Shown here one piece after another: positions 26,010 through 34,477 of a stretch of DNA of 64,000 bases (position 1 is the first letter of the stretch; each line of letters begins with the position of its first letter). Below the pieces are notes generated by a model, which saw only the letters and a list, made by a program, of their open reading frames with translations, searched no databases and had not been told where the DNA came from. Location: assembly GCF_000403455.2 (NCBI RefSeq), contig NZ_KE159721.1, positions 31,258 through 95,257 of the forward strand, written 5' to 3'. The translations under genes and the position numbers were made by a program. The DNA comes from Dorea sp. 5-2 (GTDB lineage: Bacteria; Bacillota; Clostridia; Lachnospirales; Lachnospiraceae).

Positions 26010-26051
26010 TAGTTGCCATTATGCAGATACTATAGAGAAAGATAATAGAAT

Positions 26052-26079
26052 CCCCGGTTGTGAATGAATACAGCCGGGG
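26052..26079. terminator. GC-rich hairpin after the Rpn gene
   Basis: CCCCGGTTGT (26052-26061) pairs with ACAGCCGGGG (26070-26079), one G-U pair, 8-base loop. There is no long T tract (GGTATTTAC follows). It is likely a weak terminator. Confidence 0.5.
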
Positions 26080-26088
26080 GGTATTTAC

Positions 26089-26595
26089 ATGGAGGGCAAA
26101 GTGAAGGAATCAGAACTGATAGGGAAAGTACATTCTGCTGTTTGCCATCAGTGCCGGCATCGGGGCTATGCCGCCCCGGCAGACGTACTGGTTGACATAG
26201 GGGTGCTGCCCCGGCAGAAATATGAGGACTGGAGATTCGGGAAAGTACAGTATCTGGAAGCCGTCTGTACCTGCAATTTGAAGAAACTCTCATTTATTAT
26301 GAAGCAGATCCGCTCCTATGCAAAGAAAACAAACTTAAAACCGTCATTCTGCTATTACAAGCGTTGGGGCGTAAAGGAAAAGCAAGGGCATAAGGCGGTA
26401 ATCCCCCTCCGTTTCAGTAAGAGCGGAAACCTGGAGATTGAAAAAGCATATGCGACGCATTATGTAGATTTAGGGAGGGCAGAACAGCGAAAGAAAGAGA
26501 AGCTGGGGAAGGCGGCAGCGAAAGCGCAGAATGAAATGTCGGATAAGACGCCGGATATGCCGGAGACAAAAATTTCTGGCAGCAGCGAAACATAA
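26089..26595 (+). CDS. Hypothetical protein with Cys pairs
   Basis: A 168-residue soluble, basic protein with two Cys-x2-Cys-like clusters (VCHQCRHRG near residue 19 and VCTCNL near residue 60), suggesting a possible zinc-binding fold, and a charged tail rich in Lys, Glu and Ala. No family was recognised. It lies 14 bases before the next gene, so the two are probably one operon. The neighbours are mobilization remnants, so it is likely accessory cargo. Confidence 0.6.
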   Translation: MEGKVKESELIGKVHSAVCHQCRHRGYAAPADVLVDIGVLPRQKYEDWRFGKVQYLEAVCTCNLKKLSFIMKQIRSYAKKTNLKPSFCYYKRWGVKEKQGHKAVIPLRFSKSGNLEIEKAYATHYVDLGRAEQRKKEKLGKAAAKAQNEMSDKTPDMPETKISGSSET

Positions 26596-26609
26596 AAGAG
26601 GGAGAAGGA

Positions 26610-27248
26610 ATGGAAAAAGAAACGGATAAACAATATGAAACCATGAAAAAGATCATGGATGCTTTAGAGGATATCTTATGTTCCTATCAGGGCAGGGGGC
26701 ATCTGTCTGTATATACTGACCTGGATTCCCTTGCGCTTTTTGCAAGCCTTGTGGCATATGGCCAGATCAAAGTGGAAAATTACAGATATGACTATGACAA
26801 CGATATCCGGGAGGACGAAGAAGCTGCCCGGATTTACGGGGAGCTTGCACCGCAGACAAGATGGCGTGTGGGGCAGCGTACCCAGATAGAAGCGATACGG
26901 ATGAACGCCCTAAAGCAGCTCGCATTCCTGGGTTCGCCCGTGTACCGGGAACAGGTTTCTTATGAAGATGCAGGAGCTGTTCTGGTATGCGGGGAAATCC
27001 TGCCTTATGAGATTTTCCAGTTGTTTTTAGATACGACGGGATTGAGAAAAATTTATATTTTCCCATACCCGTTCCGGGAGGGATGGGAAAAGCCGTTCTA
27101 TTTTTCCTTTGAGCCGACTGGGACGGCGCAAAGGGAAATACGGAAGTATGCAGAGAAAAAACGGGAAGAAATGTACCAGGTGATGCGTGAGAAAAGCGAA
27201 AGCATTGGTTCTGTAATACCCTCAGTTGACACTTGGCAGAATTTTTAG
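26610..27248 (+). CDS. Hypothetical protein
   Basis: A 212-residue soluble protein with no recognised family and no signal peptide or membrane segment. An early acidic stretch (YRYDYDNDIREDEEAARIYG) and a C-terminal helical, charged tail are seen. GAGGGAGAAGGA is a good ribosome binding site. It is probably co-transcribed with the preceding hypothetical gene and followed by a clear terminator at 27275. Function unknown. Confidence 0.6.
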   Translation: MEKETDKQYETMKKIMDALEDILCSYQGRGHLSVYTDLDSLALFASLVAYGQIKVENYRYDYDNDIREDEEAARIYGELAPQTRWRVGQRTQIEAIRMNALKQLAFLGSPVYREQVSYEDAGAVLVCGEILPYEIFQLFLDTTGLRKIYIFPYPFREGWEKPFYFSFEPTGTAQREIRKYAEKKREEMYQVMREKSESIGSVIPSVDTWQNF

Positions 27249-27274
27249 GTGCAGCCATCAGAATGGAATGAATG

Positions 27275-27326
27275 ACATCCGCAGGAATTTGGGCAGAACC
27301 ATAATCAGAATCCTGCGGATGTTTTT
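27275..27326. terminator. Intrinsic terminator between convergent units
   Basis: ACATCCGCAGGA (27275-27286) and TCCTGCGGATGT (27311-27322) form a perfect 12-bp stem followed by five T. It ends the two-gene unit at 26089-27248. Confidence 0.85.
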
Positions 27327-27337
27327 CGACGGAAGAA

Positions 27338-27910
27338 TCAGGAAATATCTGCACCTTTCTGCTTCTTTGGCTGTCTGGTGCGGGCCTGCCCTAAAATTTT
27401 ATCGACATTGGAGCAGACCGTATTTAATTCTTTCTGATAATCCCGGTAATAATGGTAGGTTTTCCGCGCTTCCTTTTTCTTATGCAATAGCTGTTCTTTT
27501 TCCGCTTTCAGCAGTTTGATGGATGGAAGCCTGCCGTCTGCTGACTGCCCTTGCAGGAATTTCCGGGCTGATTCGTAAAGCGCAATCTCGGCAGAGTGTT
27601 CTTCCCGGAACTGTCCCTTGTGTTTTGCTCTGCAAAACTGCCGGTAGACGGATTTATTGGCAAGGTACTGGCCGGTATAATGGATCTGCTCATTTAATAT
27701 CCGGAGCTTATCTTCCGTATCTTTTAAAACCTTTCTGGAACTGGAAGCAAGGTTCTTAACCTCTGAAAATGAATCTTCCAGGGAATCTCTTGTATCATAT
27801 CCACGTTCTTGTATATAAGCAACGGTCTTAGCCATTTCCTTTAGATTGGAAAGTTTTACTTTATTGGCATAAGCGGCATTTTGCTGTGCTTTCACACAAT
27901 CCTGCAGGTT
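27338..27910 (-). pseudogene. Relaxase C-terminal fragment
   Basis: About 190 residues from NLQDCVKAQQNAAYANKVKL to the stop closely match the C-terminal part of the relaxase at 3793-5445 (roughly three quarters identical by eye). The nuclease domain is missing. The fragment begins abruptly at 27910, where it abuts a YbhB-like gene fragment on the other strand. It is a relic of a second, related mobilizable element. Confidence 0.8.
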
Positions 27911-27911
27911 G

Positions 27912-28148
27912 GTTCCGGGTGGCAAAATTGTTTCAGGTCTGGGAAATGCCAGACAAGGAATTGGATATGGACTGTATCGGTATGCCGGCCCCAAACCATC
28001 CAGGGGCAGACAGCATTTATACCGTTTTACAATGTACGCTCTTGATAGAGAGATAGATTTAACTGGTATTCCTACAAAGAGCCGTTTTATGAAAATAGCG
28101 GGGAAATATATGATTCAGCAGGGCAGTATCATTGGTAAATATGAGTAA
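27912..28148 (+). pseudogene. YbhB/YbcL family (PEBP-like) C-terminal fragment
   Basis: About 78 residues ending at 28148: YGLYRYAGPKPSRGRQHLYR then FTMYALDREIDLTG and a final IIGKYE. This matches the C-terminal half of YbhB/YbcL (Raf-kinase-inhibitor-like) proteins, normally about 150-170 residues. The N-terminal half is absent because the sequence joins the relaxase fragment at about 27911. It has no usable start of its own. Confidence 0.65.
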
Positions 28149-28162
28149 TGAGTTGAATTTTA

Positions 28163-28193
28163 TTGACATGAAGCGCACTTCATAGTTTATACT
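28163..28193 (+). promoter_or_regulatory. MerR-type promoter with 19-bp spacer and dyad
   Basis: TTGACA (28163-28168) and TATACT (28188-28193) are separated by 19 bases. Between them is a perfect dyad ATGAAG-CGCA-CTTCAT (28168-28183). A long spacer with a centred dyad is the hallmark of promoters activated by MerR proteins twisting the DNA. The merR gene it drives starts at 28252. Confidence 0.85.
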
Positions 28194-28251
28194 TTACTGA
28201 AATACTGATATTCAATAGAATTTGCTGATAGAGAAGGAAGGTGTGATTGAT

Positions 28252-28668
28252 ATGTATTCGGCAAAAGAGGCTGCAGAAATAACAGGTCTTTCCACTGCAA
28301 CATTAAGATATTACGAAAGAGAGAAACTCATACCACAGATAACCAGAACAGACCAAAAGTACAGACAGTATACGGATACGGATATTGAATGGATAAAAAT
28401 GATACAGTGTATGCGTATGGCAAATATACCTATCAGATCAATAAAGCAATATGTGGAATTGCTAATACAAGGAGGAAAAACCCTTAAGCAGCGTTATTAT
28501 ATGGTACAGGGCCATATAAAAGATATTGAAAATCAAATAACAAATCTACAAAATGCCCTTATTTTAACGCAAAAGAAATTAATATTTTACGGAGAACTTA
28601 TACAAGAACCCTCATATAAAGAAATAACATATATGGAAGAATGGAAGATGTTCAAGCACGGAAATTAA
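28252..28668 (+). CDS. MerR-family transcriptional regulator
   Basis: 138 residues from the ATG at 28252 (GGAAGGTG upstream). The N-terminal MerR wHTH (YSAKEAAEITGLSTATLRYY, EREKLIPQITRTDQKYRQY) is followed by a long dimerisation helix. No Cys cluster for metal sensing is seen, so it resembles the aldehyde or multidrug-responsive MerR types (AdhR-like). It heads an operon with a tautomerase and a short-chain dehydrogenase, and its own promoter carries a MerR-style operator. Confidence 0.9.
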   Translation: MYSAKEAAEITGLSTATLRYYEREKLIPQITRTDQKYRQYTDTDIEWIKMIQCMRMANIPIRSIKQYVELLIQGGKTLKQRYYMVQGHIKDIENQITNLQNALILTQKKLIFYGELIQEPSYKEITYMEEWKMFKHGN

Positions 28669-28695
28669 AAAATAGAATTGCAAAGGAGAAAGAAA

Positions 28696-28905
28696 ATGCC
28701 CTACATTACAATTGAAAGTGGTACCTTATCAGATGAGCAAAAGGAAAAGTTGATTAAGAGATTAACGGAAGTATCTTCTGAGATTATGAAAGTACCGCAA
28801 GAATTTTTGGTGACGACTATAAAGGAAGTGCCTGATAAAAATTTCGGTATCGGTGGCAAAACAATTGATAAAGTGAAAGCAGAGTATATGCAGTCACATA
28901 ACTAA
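28696..28905 (+). CDS. 4-oxalocrotonate tautomerase family protein
   Basis: 69 residues from the ATG at 28696 (AAAGGAG 7 bases upstream), which places Pro as residue 2, the catalytic N-terminal proline after Met removal (MPYITIESG). Length and sequence match small 4-OT-like tautomerases. Its substrate is unknown. It is co-transcribed between merR and the SDR gene. Confidence 0.88.
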   Translation: MPYITIESGTLSDEQKEKLIKRLTEVSSEIMKVPQEFLVTTIKEVPDKNFGIGGKTIDKVKAEYMQSHN

Positions 28906-28952
28906 GATCAAAACGCTATAAGTTAGATTGAGTATGGAAATGAGGAATATGG

Positions 28953-29723
28953 ATGAAAAATGTTTTAATTACAGGGACGACAAGCGGGATTGGAAAAGCA
29001 CTTGCTGAAAAATTTGCCAGTGAGAAAATGAATGTAATACTTGTTGCAAGAGATAGAAAAAAATTGAAACAGCAGCAATCATTTTTGCAAAACCAATATC
29101 AGGTGAAAGTAAATTATATTCTTTATGATCTGACCAAAGAAGATGCTGTTGATTTTATCATAGAACAAATAAAGCAGTGGCGAATCCAAATTCATATTCT
29201 TGTTAATAATGCTGGTTTTAATGAATGTGGATATTTTAGGAACACAGATTTAAGAAAAGAACTTGAAATGATAAATCTGCATATACGTTTTGTTACTGAA
29301 CTTTCTAAACGTATATTGATAAACATGGAAGAGAATGGATATGGAAGAATCCTTAATGTTGGTTCAACGGGGTCTTTTATACCGTCTCCTACAGATGCTG
29401 TTTATTCGGCAACAAAAGCATATATCAAGTCTTTTTCAGATGCTTTATGTGGAGAGTATAGAAAAACCGATATTAGAGTCAGCACTTTATGTCCCGGAGC
29501 GACTCAGACGGAATTTGCTATAAAAGCTAATATAGATAATACATTGCTTTTCAAATTGGCCGTAATGAAGCCGGAACGAGTTGCAGAAGTTGCTTATTCT
29601 AAAATGATGAAAGGCAAGAGAATTATTATTCCAGGAATGTATAACAAACTTTTAGTTGCTTTTTCAAAAATATTGCCTGTTAGTATTACAAATAGAGTGA
29701 CGTTATATATGATGAATGCCTAA
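28953..29723 (+). CDS. Short-chain dehydrogenase/reductase
   Basis: A 256-residue SDR. Cofactor loop TGTTSGIG at residues 7-14, NNAG at 85-88, and catalytic Tyr151-x3-Lys155 (YSATK) are intact, with the preceding Ser in the GSTGS region. It reduces or oxidises a carbonyl/alcohol with NAD(P). Together with the tautomerase under MerR control, a role in handling a reactive carbonyl compound is inferred. Confidence 0.9.
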   Translation: MKNVLITGTTSGIGKALAEKFASEKMNVILVARDRKKLKQQQSFLQNQYQVKVNYILYDLTKEDAVDFIIEQIKQWRIQIHILVNNAGFNECGYFRNTDLRKELEMINLHIRFVTELSKRILINMEENGYGRILNVGSTGSFIPSPTDAVYSATKAYIKSFSDALCGEYRKTDIRVSTLCPGATQTEFAIKANIDNTLLFKLAVMKPERVAEVAYSKMMKGKRIIIPGMYNKLLVAFSKILPVSITNRVTLYMMNA

Positions 29724-30069
29724 GAATAAGATGCTCTGCTATGATACAGTAACGCATATCACCAACAAGGCACAGAGGATAAAGGGTGCAGGTGGCATTA
29801 GGTCTTTCACAGATTGAGCATTCCGGCAGATTAAGGAGCAGGAACTGTTTTTTGAATGGAAGGAGACTTTGATAAGTAAGGCTGGAAAGTGGAAATTTGG
29901 GGAATTCTATGAATTGATTTTAGATTTCTACTACTGGTTGCGCGGATGTATAGAGGGTTATATGGAACGCAACTGAATATTTTGGTATTGTAAAACGTGA
30001 ATTTCAGTGAATGGTTCAGAATCAGGCCATTGTACTGAAATTAAAAAAATGAAATGGAGAAATAAAAAT
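29724..30069. other. Degenerate coding remnants
   Basis: No complete gene. A 50-codon frame ending near 29976 reads QIKEQELFFEWKETLISKAG, then KWKFGEFYELILDFYYWLRG and GYMERN, and looks protein-coding in composition but has no start and no recognised family. It is interpreted as the end of a lost gene. AAATGGAG before 30070 is the ribosome binding site of the interrupted DUF3800 gene. Confidence 0.4.
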
Positions 30070-30091
30070 ATGCAATACGATATAGTAGTTA
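30070..30091 (+). pseudogene. 5' stub of an interrupted gene (DUF3800-like)
   Basis: ATG with a good AAATGGAG site encodes MQYDIVV and runs straight into the IS left end at 30092. After the IS the matching gene resumes at 33294. GTTA flanks the IS on both sides (30088-30091 and 33294-33297), consistent with a 4-bp target duplication. Confidence 0.55.
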
Positions 30092-30246
30092 AAACCTAAA
30101 CTCCCGATAAATTATACACATAATCTAGTATAAAAGTGTTGAGAACCCGCATAAATACTGATGTTTTTTACTTTTTTCTATTTACAAATCTGTGTATAAA
30201 TTATATAATATAATTATATATTATACACAGGAAAGAGGATTGTAGT

Positions 30247-31566
30247 ATGGCATCATATGTTTATGTTAAAAACCCCAACGGAACCACTTATGTATACGAG
30301 AATGAATCTTATTGGGATAAAACGGAGCAAAAAACAAAGCACCATCGTAAATGTGTTGGCAAGCTGCATCCTGAAACAAATGTAATCATTCCAACCAGAA
30401 AAAAATCTGTTGCCACTAACAAAGCGGATCCACAAACAGAACATTGCCGCGTGTCTACAATCGGGCCGGCGTTGCTTCTTGATAAAGCTGCTCGCGAAAC
30501 AGGGCTTGTCAAAATCTTACGCTCCTCTTTTCCAGAAGATTGGGAGCGTATCCTTACCTGTGCTTATTATCTTGCCAGTGAAGGAAATGCGCTTTGCCAT
30601 GTAGAACAATGGTCTGCCTATAACCAACATCCATACCAGTCTAAACTTGCAGACCAGCGTGTCAGCGAACTACTAAGTCGTATCACCTCTTCACTGCAAC
30701 AGGATTTTTTCGGGAAATGGATTGCGGCCAAACACAATAAAGGGTATTTTGCCCTTGATATAACAAGTATTTCGTCCTACAGTGAGTTTATTGACTATAT
30801 TCGCTGGGGATATAATCGGGATGGTGAGGATCTTCCCCATGTCAACCTCCTGATGTTGACCAGTGAAGAATCCCATCTGCCTATATACTATAGGATACTT
30901 TCAGGAAGTATCAAAGATGTATCTACAATAGATGAAAGTCTTGCCAACTTAAAGCTTTTGGGATCACGTTCTGTTCATCTGGTCATGGATAAGGGGTTTT
31001 TTAGTGAGGCAAATATCAATGCGCTATATAACAGCCATTATCGTTTTAGCGTTGGCATTCCATTTACTGCTTCTATCGCTACAAACGCAGTAGAGGAAAA
31101 CCGGACAGGAATGGATTCCCATAAAAATTTTATCAGTATTGGTGAGGATGACCTTTACGCGGTAACAAAATGTACGAAGTGGAATGGGCACAGATGTTAT
31201 ATCCATACGTATTATGATAGTCTGAAGGCGGAATTGGAACACAAAAAATTTACGCATAAGCTGCTCCAGTGCTATGACGAGTTGGTAAACTGTAAGGAGA
31301 AATCTGAAAACCAGGCATTTTATAACAACTATTTCATTGTCAAAGACCTTCCGAAACGTGGACGGAAGGTAGAGTATAATGAAGGGGCAATCAGCAAACA
31401 TAAGCAGAATAGTATTGGCTGGTTTGTAATGATAAGCAATAAAACCAAAGATGCTGCCGAGGCATTGCGGGCATATCGCCAAAAGGATGCTGTCGAAAAA
31501 GGTTTTGACGATCTCAAAAACGATCTGGATATGAAACGTTTGAGGATTCACTCAAATAGTAGTTAA
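30247..31566 (+). pseudogene. IS1634-like transposase, copy 1, C-terminally truncated
   Basis: 439 residues identical to copy 2 except for Ala/Val (31966 counterpart) and His/Tyr (in DLPHVNLL) changes, ending HSNSS at the duplication junction. It keeps the DDE-type stretches LDITSISSYSEF, HLVMDKGFFSEAN and EKGFDDLKND but lacks the last 75 or so residues. Probably inactive. Confidence 0.85.
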
Positions 31567-31720
31567 AACCTAAACTCCCGATAAATTATACACATAATCT
31601 AGTATAAAAGTGTTGAGAACCCGCATAAATACTGATGTTTTTTACTTTTTTCTATTTACAAATCTGTGTATAAATTATATAATATAATTATATATTATAC
31701 ACAGGAAAGAGGATTGTAGT

Positions 31721-33262
31721 ATGGCATCATATGTTTATGTTAAAAACCCCAACGGAACCACTTATGTATACGAGAATGAATCTTATTGGGATAAAACGGA
31801 GCAAAAAACAAAGCACCATCGTAAATGTGTTGGCAAGCTGCATCCTGAAACAAATGTAATCATTCCAACCAGAAAAAAATCTGTTGCCACTAACAAAGCG
31901 GATCCACAAACAGAACATTGCCGCGTGTCTACAATCGGGCCGGCGTTGCTTCTTGATAAAGCTGTTCGCGAAACAGGGCTTGTCAAAATCTTACGCTCCT
32001 CTTTTCCAGAAGATTGGGAGCGTATCCTTACCTGTGCTTATTATCTTGCCAGTGAAGGAAATGCGCTTTGCCATGTAGAACAATGGTCTGCCTATAACCA
32101 ACATCCATACCAGTCTAAACTTGCAGACCAGCGTGTCAGCGAACTACTAAGTCGTATCACCTCTTCACTGCAACAGGATTTTTTCGGGAAATGGATTGCG
32201 GCCAAACACAATAAAGGGTATTTTGCCCTTGATATAACAAGTATTTCGTCCTACAGTGAGTTTATTGACTATATTCGCTGGGGATATAATCGGGATGGTG
32301 AGGATCTTCCCTATGTCAACCTCCTGATGTTGACCAGTGAAGAATCCCATCTGCCTATATACTATAGGATACTTTCAGGAAGTATCAAAGATGTATCTAC
32401 AATAGATGAAAGTCTTGCCAACTTAAAGCTTTTGGGATCACGTTCTGTTCATCTGGTCATGGATAAGGGGTTTTTTAGTGAGGCAAATATCAATGCGCTA
32501 TATAACAGCCATTATCGTTTTAGCGTTGGCATTCCATTTACTGCTTCTATCGCTACAAACGCAGTAGAGGAAAACCGGACAGGAATGGATTCCCATAAAA
32601 ATTTTATCAGTATTGGTGAGGATGACCTTTACGCGGTAACAAAATGTACGAAGTGGAATGGGCACAGATGTTATATCCATACGTATTATGATAGTCTGAA
32701 GGCGGAATTGGAACACAAAAAATTTACGCATAAGCTGCTCCAGTGCTATGACGAGTTGGTAAACTGTAAGGAGAAATCTGAAAACCAGGCATTTTATAAC
32801 AACTATTTCATTGTCAAAGACCTTCCGAAACGTGGACGGAAGGTAGAGTATAATGAAGGGGCAATCAGCAAACATAAGCAGAATAGTATTGGCTGGTTTG
32901 TAATGATAAGCAATAAAACCAAAGATGCTGCCGAGGCATTGCGGGCATATCGCCAAAAGGATGCTGTCGAAAAAGGTTTTGACGATCTCAAAAACGATCT
33001 GGATATGAAACGTTTGAGGATTCACTCAAACGCAACCATGGAGGGACGTATATTTATCCAGTTTATTGCGCTTGTCCTGACTACCTATCTGAAAAATGTT
33101 ATGGAAGAACACGGATGGACACGCAATCATAACCTTCAAGAAATCTTTAGTGAAATGAAATCTCTAAAACAAGTATCCATTGAAGGTAAACGTAAAAAGC
33201 TTGTAACAACACCGACCAAACGTCAACGGGAGATTATTGAGTTATACCAGGTCACCGTATGA
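31721..33262 (+). CDS. IS1634-like transposase, copy 2, full length
   Basis: A 513-residue DDE transposase of the IS4 superfamily (DUF4277-less IS1634 type). YFALDITSIS, HLVMDKGFF and AVEKGFDDLKNDLDMKRLR hold the probable catalytic acidic residues. The C-terminus reaches MKSLKQVSIEGKRKKLVTT as expected for the family. Likely functional; GGAAAGAGGATTGTAGT precedes the ATG. Confidence 0.88.
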   Translation: MASYVYVKNPNGTTYVYENESYWDKTEQKTKHHRKCVGKLHPETNVIIPTRKKSVATNKADPQTEHCRVSTIGPALLLDKAVRETGLVKILRSSFPEDWERILTCAYYLASEGNALCHVEQWSAYNQHPYQSKLADQRVSELLSRITSSLQQDFFGKWIAAKHNKGYFALDITSISSYSEFIDYIRWGYNRDGEDLPYVNLLMLTSEESHLPIYYRILSGSIKDVSTIDESLANLKLLGSRSVHLVMDKGFFSEANINALYNSHYRFSVGIPFTASIATNAVEENRTGMDSHKNFISIGEDDLYAVTKCTKWNGHRCYIHTYYDSLKAELEHKKFTHKLLQCYDELVNCKEKSENQAFYNNYFIVKDLPKRGRKVEYNEGAISKHKQNSIGWFVMISNKTKDAAEALRAYRQKDAVEKGFDDLKNDLDMKRLRIHSNATMEGRIFIQFIALVLTTYLKNVMEEHGWTRNHNLQEIFSEMKSLKQVSIEGKRKKLVTTPTKRQREIIELYQVTV

Positions 33263-33293
33263 CCTGTGTATAATTCAACGGGATTTTAGGTTT

Positions 33294-34007
33294 GTTATGA
33301 GTGGGGTTATTATCAGAGAAACGAATTATCCGGCAATTCAAAGTGAAATGGAGGCATTGAAGCGGAAAGTCTGGAATAATACTGCGGGATGTGAAAATTA
33401 TATTTTGCATGAAAAAGATGTAAGTTTTGCGAATTTTCCTTTAAATTCAAGCAAATTATCGGCTGTGGCAAGCTGTTATCATATTTTTATGGATACAAAA
33501 AAAGTGCAGTTGCTGTATAACGAGCTTTCAAAACTGTTTAAAAAGTCTGATTTATATACAATAGGGGTATGTCTGGATAAGAGTGTTTTGTTTGCCCGCT
33601 ATGGAGAAAAAAATCTGAATAATCAGCTAACAATAGCAATACAGTTATTGATTGAACATTATTGCCAGTTTTTGATCATGAACCATGCGGCAGGTGATAT
33701 TTGCTATGAAGCGATGCAGCCTGAACAGAATACAAAAATTCAGCAAAGGCTGTATGAACTGAAGGCATTGGGCAGTATGTATTATTCACCAAAGACGATA
33801 CAGGATTGTATCAGGGAAATACATTTTGTAAAAAAATCTGAAAATATGATAGGATTGCAGTTGGCGGATTTTGTGCCGAATACATTGGGACGGTATGTTG
33901 CCGGAATGAAACCCAAAAATAAGAATTTTGCTAAAATTGTAAGAAAGAAGCTATATGATGGCTGTCAGGACAAGACCTATCGCTTTGGATTTAAGGTACT
34001 GTCCTAA
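33294..34007 (+). pseudogene. DUF3800-like protein, 5' end displaced by IS
   Basis: From VMSGVIIRETNYPAIQSEME onward the frame resembles DUF3800 proteins (RNase H-like fold; terminal VKKSENMIGLQLADFVPNTL is typical). The DESG-type acidic motif expected near the N-terminus is not in the 7-residue stub at 30070 nor here. Either the IS insertion was accompanied by loss of some codons or this is a divergent member. A Met at 33297 could start a truncated protein. Confidence 0.6.
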
Positions 34008-34047
34008 AAACAGAGATTGAGATTAGGCGTTTTTTCGTTTTCGAGTG

Positions 34048-34075
34048 TTGACTTTTCGATAAAATTGGATATAAT
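34048..34075 (+). promoter_or_regulatory. Strong promoter of a candidate small RNA
   Basis: TTGACT (34048-34053), 16-base spacer, TATAAT (34070-34075). No ribosome binding site or gene of useful length follows before a terminator at 34197. Confidence 0.7.
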
Positions 34076-34081
34076 ATAGTT

Positions 34082-34230
34082 AATGGGATTGTGGTTGTGA
34101 GGCGCTAATGAATTTTAGTCAGCCATTTATGAAACAGGTTCTTTGGAGCTTGCGTAGTAGTAAGCAGCCAGTCGAACCCATTAAGAAAGATTTAACAGAG
34201 TCTTGACAGAAGTGTTGAGGCTCTTTTTCT
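34082..34230 (+). ncRNA. Candidate structured non-coding RNA of about 150 nt
   Basis: Between a strong promoter and a terminator lies a non-coding segment with clear pairing. TTAATGGG (34080-34087) pairs with CCCATTAA (34177-34184). GGC...CTAA pairs with TTAG...GCC (34101-34124). A long hairpin pairs GGTTC (34137) with GAACC (34174), TGG with CCA and GCTTGC with GTAAGC around the loop GTAGTA. The first and last of these share two bases, so they may be alternatives. I do not recognise the family. Confidence 0.6.
34197..34230 (+). terminator. Terminator of the candidate RNA
   Basis: AGAGTCTTGAC (34197-34207) pairs along its full length with GTTGAGGCTCT (34214-34224), including G-U pairs, with a 6-base loop and five T after it. 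Confidence 0.75.
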
Positions 34231-34477
34231 TCGAAAAAATTTTTTGATTTTTAATGTAGGAATGAATAAGTGAGTGGGATTCCGCCGCCTTCGGCATTGT
34301 GGGCAATGTGTATAACTCCCCGTCTTATGGAGCTGTGGGCAACACTGTTTGCAGGATGTGGGAAAGCTGCTCTTTGCTTTTCTATATGCTGTGAATGGTG
34401 TTGTCCATAGCGGAATGGGGAGTTATGCATATTTCCACGATGCTTTTTTGCTTTTAAAGCCCTTTTCAGACAGGGAA

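Larger units (their letters stand above)
30092..33293 (+). mobile_element. IS1634-like (IS4-group) element with internal 1474-bp tandem duplication
   Basis: The left end AAACCTAAACTCCCGATAA and the reverse complement of the right end AAACCTAAAATCCCGTTGA are imperfect inverted repeats (about 25 of 28 positions match). The segment 30083-31556 is repeated directly as 31557-33030. The first copy therefore carries a transposase gene lacking its end, and the second is complete (31566-33293). The repeat includes 9 bases of host DNA (TAGTAGTTA) left of the IS, so it arose by tandem duplication and not by a second insertion. Confidence 0.8.

Noticed and set aside
31557..33293. Second independent IS insertion in the first transposase copy
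   Set aside because: The repeat includes host flank left of the IS and has no target repeat at the junction, so tandem duplication explains it better.
34082..34184. tRNA-like or SRP RNA identity for the candidate small RNA
   Set aside because: No tRNA cloverleaf with anticodon arm or SRP domain IV consensus fits; left as an unknown structured RNA.
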